From: Bacteroidota bacterium
Lineage (GTDB): Bacteria > Bacteroidota > Bacteroidia > Chitinophagales > Chitinophagaceae
Reading direction: 5' to 3'
Length of the DNA: 11,119 bases
Assembly (NCBI GenBank): GCA_023423015.1
Contig: JAFAGE010000315.1
Span: forward strand, 1 to 11,119
Positions 8,082 through 11,119 of this stretch are shown here, one piece after another. Position 1 is the first letter of the stretch. Every line of letters begins with the position of its first letter. The notes beneath the pieces are model-generated. The model did not search any database. It saw only the letters and a program-made list of their open reading frames with translations, and was not told the origin of the DNA. Made by a program: the position numbers and the translations under genes.

Positions 8082-9428
8082 ATGAAACAGATCTATGTAC
8101 CCGCGCTCCTGGTGTTGTTTGTATTTGCGGCAGGCTCATGCGGCAACCAACGCGAAGAGGAGGATGTAAAAACTACTTCCTCAGGAATTGAAAAAGGTTT
8201 GAGCGACAGTGCTCTGCTCGACCTGGTGCAGCGCCAGACGTTTAAATACTTCTGGGATTTTGCGCACCCGGTTAGTGGCCTGGCAATGGAGAGAAGTAAT
8301 GATAAGCAAAGGCCGGATATTGTAACTACTGGTGGCAGTGGCTTTGGTGTGATGGCCATAGTTGTGGCTGCAGAAAGAGAATGGATAAAGCGCGATTCTG
8401 CAGTGGCACGATTGCTGAAGATTCTGCGCTTCCTCGAGAAAAGCGATCATTACCACGGAATATTTCCGCACTGGCTGAATGGTGCTACCGGCAAAACAGT
8501 TCCATTCAGCAGGAACGACGACGGTGCGGACCTGGTGGAGAGCTCATTTTTATTTGCAGGATTGCTTGCGGTGAAGGAATATTTTTCAAACGACAACGCC
8601 GAAGAGCGGGAACTACGCAACAGGATAAATTCACTTTGGAACGATGCGGAGTGGAGTTGGTTCACACGTGATGGTTCAAAAACCCTTTACTGGCATTGGA
8701 GTCCTAACCAGGGATGGAAAATGAATCATAAAATAAATGGCTGGAACGAATGCCTGATTACTTATGTGCTGGCGGCCTCTTCACCGAAATATGCGATATC
8801 TCCCGACGTATACCACGAGGGCTGGACAAATAGCCGCGATTTCAAAAATGGCAAGGAGTATTATGGCATCAGGCTGCCACTCGGTCCCGATTATGGAGGA
8901 CCATTGTTTTTCAGCCACTATTCATTTTTAGGACTGGATCCGCGCAACCTGAAAGACCGCTATGCCGACTATTGGGAACAAAACAGGAATCACGTGCTGA
9001 TCAACCGCGAGCATTGCATCCGTAACCCGAATAAGTTTAAAGGCTACAGTGAAAATTCATGGGGATTGACGGCGAGCGACAACCACGAGGGTTATAATGC
9101 ACATTCTCCCTCAAACGACCTGGGTGTGATAACACCTTCAGCTGCCTTGTCGTCTTTCCCGTATACACCGGAGTATTCGATGCAGGCATTGCGTCATTTT
9201 TATGAAAACCTTGGCGATAGGATATGGGGCGAATACGGATTTGTAGATGCGTTTAATGAAAGTAAAGACTGGTATGCAGATTCTTATCTTGCAATAGATC
9301 AGGGCCCGATAATTGTTATGATCGAAAACTATCGTTCGGGCCTGTTGTGGAAACTGTTTATGGCTAACGAAGATGTAAAAAGAGGGCTGGATAAGCTTGG
9401 CTTTAAGTACGGGAATGTTCAACTATAA
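8082..9428 (+). CDS. GH144-type lipoprotein (Glycoamylase domain), second copy, putative beta-1,2-glucan hydrolase
   Basis: The protein has 448 residues from the ATG at 8082; a GTG one codon earlier (8079) is possible. The signal peptide ends in AGSC with Cys20, followed by GNQREEED, again acidic and suggestive of surface exposure. A GH144/Glycoamylase domain at about 41-448 follows directly, without the Ig-like domain of the upstream paralogue. The two domains share long identical blocks (QTFKYFWDFAHPVSGLA, GPLFFSHYSFLG, SYLAIDQGPIIVMIENYRSG) and by eye are well over half identical, so this is an old tandem duplication. The acidic residues are D146, D150, E153, E223 and D406. The gap to the upstream gene is 9 nt, and 15 nt separate it from the SGNH gene, so all are probably one transcript. 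Endo versus exo action cannot be decided from the sequence. Confidence 0.9.
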   Translation: MKQIYVPALLVLFVFAAGSCGNQREEEDVKTTSSGIEKGLSDSALLDLVQRQTFKYFWDFAHPVSGLAMERSNDKQRPDIVTTGGSGFGVMAIVVAAEREWIKRDSAVARLLKILRFLEKSDHYHGIFPHWLNGATGKTVPFSRNDDGADLVESSFLFAGLLAVKEYFSNDNAEERELRNRINSLWNDAEWSWFTRDGSKTLYWHWSPNQGWKMNHKINGWNECLITYVLAASSPKYAISPDVYHEGWTNSRDFKNGKEYYGIRLPLGPDYGGPLFFSHYSFLGLDPRNLKDRYADYWEQNRNHVLINREHCIRNPNKFKGYSENSWGLTASDNHEGYNAHSPSNDLGVITPSAALSSFPYTPEYSMQALRHFYENLGDRIWGEYGFVDAFNESKDWYADSYLAIDQGPIIVMIENYRSGLLWKLFMANEDVKRGLDKLGFKYGNVQL

Positions 9429-9443
9429 TTCAACAAATAACTG

Positions 9444-10097
9444 ATGAAGTATTTATTTCTTTTATTGATTACGGTTTCAACAGTAATTATTTCATGTGCG
9501 CAATCGCGTCCGTTCGAGAAAGAAATTATTGCCTATAAAGAATCCGACAAATCGGGTGCTCCACCGAAAAATGGGATATTGTTTGTTGGCAGCTCTTCCA
9601 TCCGTTTATGGAACAATCTCGAGGAAGACTTTAAAGATTACCCGGTGATCAACCGCGGATTTGGAGGGTCGGGCATTGACCACGCAATTATGTATGCGGA
9701 TGATATTATCATTCCATACGCACCAAAGCAGATTGTAATTTATTCCGGCGAGAACGATGTTGCTGGCGGAAAGGTGAAAGCTGCAGATATGATCTGGCGA
9801 TTTAAACGTCTCTTCAAAAAGATTCGCGAGTCTTTACCAAACACGCATATCGTTTACATTTCGATGAAGCCCAGCCCAAGTCGTGTGCAATTCAGGCCGG
9901 TGATGGAAGAATCGAACAAGTTGATTAAGGAATTTCTCGCAAAGCAGCCGAATACAGCATACGTTGATGTGTTTTCGCTGATGCTCGACGCATCGGGCAA
10001 CCCACGTAAGGACCTTTTCGTATCCGACGATCTGCACATGAACCGCAAGGGGTATGAGATATGGAAGAAGGCTGTGGAGCCGGTGTTGTTAAAGTGA
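9444..10097 (+). CDS. SGNH/GDSL-family esterase lipoprotein
   Basis: The protein has 217 residues with an SPII-type signal peptide ending at Cys18 (IISC). The SGNH blocks are in order: FVGSSSIRLW with probable nucleophile Ser51 (the usual GDS is GSS here), the oxyanion-hole glycine in RGFGGSGI (70s), YSGENDV with Asn104, and SDDLHMN with Asp195 and His198 as the rest of the triad. It matches the GDSL-like lipase/acylhydrolase family 2 (PF13472) in length and motifs. The residues after Cys18 (AQSRPF) lack the acidic signal seen in the GH144 proteins, so it may face the periplasm. As the last gene of the GH144 operon it may deacylate esterified glycan, for example acetyl or succinyl groups; this is inferred from position only. 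The stop codon TGA overlaps the first unit of a heptamer repeat. Confidence 0.9.
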   Translation: MKYLFLLLITVSTVIISCAQSRPFEKEIIAYKESDKSGAPPKNGILFVGSSSIRLWNNLEEDFKDYPVINRGFGGSGIDHAIMYADDIIIPYAPKQIVIYSGENDVAGGKVKAADMIWRFKRLFKKIRESLPNTHIVYISMKPSPSRVQFRPVMEESNKLIKEFLAKQPNTAYVDVFSLMLDASGNPRKDLFVSDDLHMNRKGYEIWKKAVEPVLLK

Positions 10098-10199
10098 GCG
10101 GTGAAAGGTGAGCGGTGAAAGGTGGTGAATGGCAATAGTAAAAGGTAAAAGGAAAGATCGAATTTATGACCTTTCACCTTTCACTTCTCACCGCTCACT
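10093..10199. repeat. Long imperfect inverted repeat made of heptamer arrays, between convergent genes
   Basis: The left arm (10093-10123) starts with AGTGAGCGGTGA and consists of GTGAGCG and GTGAAAG units twice in alternation. The right arm (10169-10199) is its reverse complement over 31 bp with about four mismatches, and its outer 12 bp (10188-10199, TCACCGCTCACT) pair perfectly with 10093-10104. The loop holds further 7-nt units, including TAAAAGG twice (10139-10152). The element fills the gap between the SGNH gene and the convergent DUF4834 gene. It would form a large hairpin in RNA from either strand, so it may end or protect both transcripts, but there is no clean T-tract. Confidence 0.85.
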
Positions 10200-10203
10200 A
10201 ATA

Positions 10204-10449
10204 TCACTTGATTTCCTCAAATTCAATATAATCTTCCGAATTTGCTTTCGGCCGGTCGTTCCTGGGTTGCTGGCCGGCGTTAGATTGGGTGAAGCTGGCA
10301 TTTGCCTCCTGCTGGTTGCGGATATTTTCGTTGAATTGTTTCATCTGTCGGCGCATCTGGCGGCCTACGCGCACCATTGGTACTACGAAGTTGAAAATGA
10401 ACCTGAACAGCAGGTAAAAAACTATCGACCAGAAGATGAATTGTAGCAT
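10204..10449 (-). CDS. DUF4834-family small membrane protein
   Basis: The protein has 81 residues. An N-terminal hydrophobic segment (about 3-25, MLQFIFWSIVFYLLFRFIF onward) is followed by a basic amphipathic stretch (VRVGRQMRRQMKQFNENIR), a Gln/Asn-rich middle, and the C-terminal motif EDYIEFEEIK. This layout and the closing acidic tail match DUF4834 proteins found across Bacteroidota, whose function is unknown. One membrane helix with the charged part in the cytoplasm is the likely topology. The ATG is at 10447-10449. It is transcribed away from rimP and toward the SGNH gene, with the long inverted repeat at its 3' end. A weak promoter match (TAACTTTA, minus strand, 10461-10454) would leave almost no leader. 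Confidence 0.8.
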   Translation of the reverse strand: MLQFIFWSIVFYLLFRFIFNFVVPMVRVGRQMRRQMKQFNENIRNQQEANASFTQSNAGQQPRNDRPKANSEDYIEFEEIK

Positions 10450-10510
10450 CGAATAAAGTTAAGCCATTGCAGAATAAGAAATTGTTAACGGCCTACGAAA
10501 CCGATTTTTG

Positions 10511-10543
10511 TTTGGAAGCAATAGCTGATTTACCTTACCTTTG
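10511..10543 (+). promoter_or_regulatory. Bacteroidota-type promoter for rimP-nusA
   Basis: TTTG at 10511-10514 and TACCTTTG at 10536-10543 match the primary-sigma consensus of Bacteroidota (TTTG and TAnnTTTG), with 21 nt between them. Transcription should begin near 10550, leaving a leader of about 50 nt before the rimP ATG. An exact 8-bp -7 element this close to a housekeeping operon is good support. Confidence 0.7.
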
Positions 10544-10564
10544 CATTGGCAAAAAGAACAGAAC

Positions 10565-10596
10565 AGAAGGGAACGAAATCGTTCCCTTCTTTATTT
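10565..10596 (+). promoter_or_regulatory. Leader hairpin with T-rich tail just before rimP
   Basis: The arms AGAAGGGAACG (10565-10575) and CGTTCCCTTCT (10580-10590) form a perfect 11-bp stem with the loop AAAT. The stem is followed by TTATTT (10591-10596). It lies between the predicted start of transcription and the rimP ATG and ends 10 nt before that ATG. It has the form of an intrinsic terminator, so it could be an attenuator, or a structure affecting ribosome access. Alternatively it is a terminator blocking upstream read-through, if transcription of rimP starts elsewhere. Confidence 0.75.
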
Positions 10597-10600
10597 TCCC

Positions 10601-11071
10601 ATGATAATCGAGAATCAGGTTCAGGCAATTGAGCAGTTGGTAGAAGGGTTGCTGGCAGAGGATTCGCAATATTTCCTGGTGGAGGTGAAGATCAAGCCCA
10701 CGAATAATGTGAAGGTGTTCCTCGACGGCGACAATGGTATTTCCATAGAAAAGTGCATCTACTACAATCGACAGCTCTACAAGAAGCTGGAAACCTCAGG
10801 GATGTTTCCGGCCGATGATTTTTCGCTGGAAGTGTCGTCGCCCGGCCTTGATGAACCGCTTAAACTATTCCGCCAGTACCGTAAAAACGTGGGCCGGAAG
10901 GTGGAAGTGCTGCTGAAAGACGGGATAAAAACCGATGGCGTGCTGAAGGAGGTGCGTGAAGACGGTATCGTGGTAGAAGAAACCCGGGGCAAAAACAAAA
11001 AGAAGGAGACCATCACCCATGAGTTTCCCTTTGAATCGATAAAATCAACAAAAATTCAAATAGTCTTTTAA
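10601..11071 (+). CDS. rimP: Ribosome maturation factor RimP
   Basis: From the ATG at 10601 the protein has 156 residues, the usual length for the family. RimP is a cytoplasmic factor for maturation of the 30S ribosomal subunit. The hallmark motif SLEVSSPGLDEPL is at about 75-87, preceded by VKVFLDGDNGISIEKC (38-52), which is the typical N-terminal-domain strand and helix start. The C-terminal half (about 91-156) is the SH3-like RimP_C domain with GRKVEVLL, a charged GKNKKKE loop and a final FPFESIKSTKI. A longer reading frame opens at a TTG at 10541, but that codon lies inside the -7 promoter element, so the ATG is the true start. nusA follows after 32 nt, the conserved bacterial rimP-nusA order. 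Confidence 0.96.
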   Translation: MIIENQVQAIEQLVEGLLAEDSQYFLVEVKIKPTNNVKVFLDGDNGISIEKCIYYNRQLYKKLETSGMFPADDFSLEVSSPGLDEPLKLFRQYRKNVGRKVEVLLKDGIKTDGVLKEVREDGIVVEETRGKNKKKETITHEFPFESIKSTKIQIVF

Positions 11072-11103
11072 ACTCCCGGCAGGAACGGGACTAAATTGAT
11101 GTT

Positions 11104-11119
11104 ATGGCCAGTATAAACC
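11104..11119 (+). CDS. nusA: Transcription factor NusA, first five codons (partial)
   Basis: The last 16 bases read ATG GCC AGT ATA AAC C, giving MASIN, which is the usual beginning of NusA in this phylum. The position 32 nt after rimP fits the conserved rimP-nusA-infB order. The call depends on position and five residues only. Confidence 0.75.

Noticed and set aside
10129..10446. 105-residue plus-strand reading frame
   Set aside because: It runs antisense to the DUF4834 gene, which has the recognisable membrane helix and acidic C-terminus.
10541..10600. Longer N-terminus for RimP from a TTG at 10541
   Set aside because: The TTG lies inside the TAnnTTTG promoter element and the added residues would be encoded by the leader hairpin; the ATG at 10601 gives normal family length.

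Overview
The window looks like a chromosomal piece of a Bacteroidota bacterium, most likely from the Chitinophagaceae or a close relative. The signs are a SusD-type protein, many SPII lipoproteins, almost no Shine-Dalgarno sequences, a TTTG / TAnnTTTG promoter, a DUF4834 protein, and a rimP-nusA junction whose NusA begins MASIN. The taxon is inferred; there is no rRNA or other marker.

Layout. Positions 2-646 encode the C-terminal part of a SusD/RagB glycan-binding lipoprotein, so a susC gene should lie just upstream. A LamG-domain lipoprotein (710-1591) follows, and a strong intrinsic terminator (1637-1663) closes this transcript. On the minus strand, 2997-1711 encodes a lipoprotein cytochrome with seven CXXCH haem sites. 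It is divergent from a tight plus-strand operon at 3114-10097 with gaps of 21, 9 and 15 nt. That operon holds a 1090-residue FG-GAP/VCBS + ASPIC/UnbV lipoprotein, two tandem GH144-type (Pfam Glycoamylase) lipoproteins, and an SGNH/GDSL esterase lipoprotein. A convergent minus-strand DUF4834 gene (10449-10204) and then housekeeping rimP and the first codons of nusA end the window.

How the genes may work together. The founding GH144 enzyme is an endo-beta-1,2-glucanase from Chitinophaga, and the acidic residues I recall as important there are present in both copies here. SusD and the LamG protein would capture glycan at the cell surface, the GH144 pair would cut it, and the SGNH enzyme could remove ester substituents. 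The best reading is a polysaccharide utilisation locus for beta-1,2-glucan. The roles of the giant ASPIC protein and the haptaem-like seven-haem cytochrome in that setting are unclear and are the least explained part of the locus.

A second signal lies between the genes. Four intergenic gaps carry degenerate repeats with a 7-bp period, several arranged as inverted repeats near gene ends, and one array runs into the cytochrome coding sequence and supplies its last nine residues. No gene-free stretch exceeds 300 bases. I saw no tRNA, rRNA, CRISPR array, insertion sequence or phage gene.
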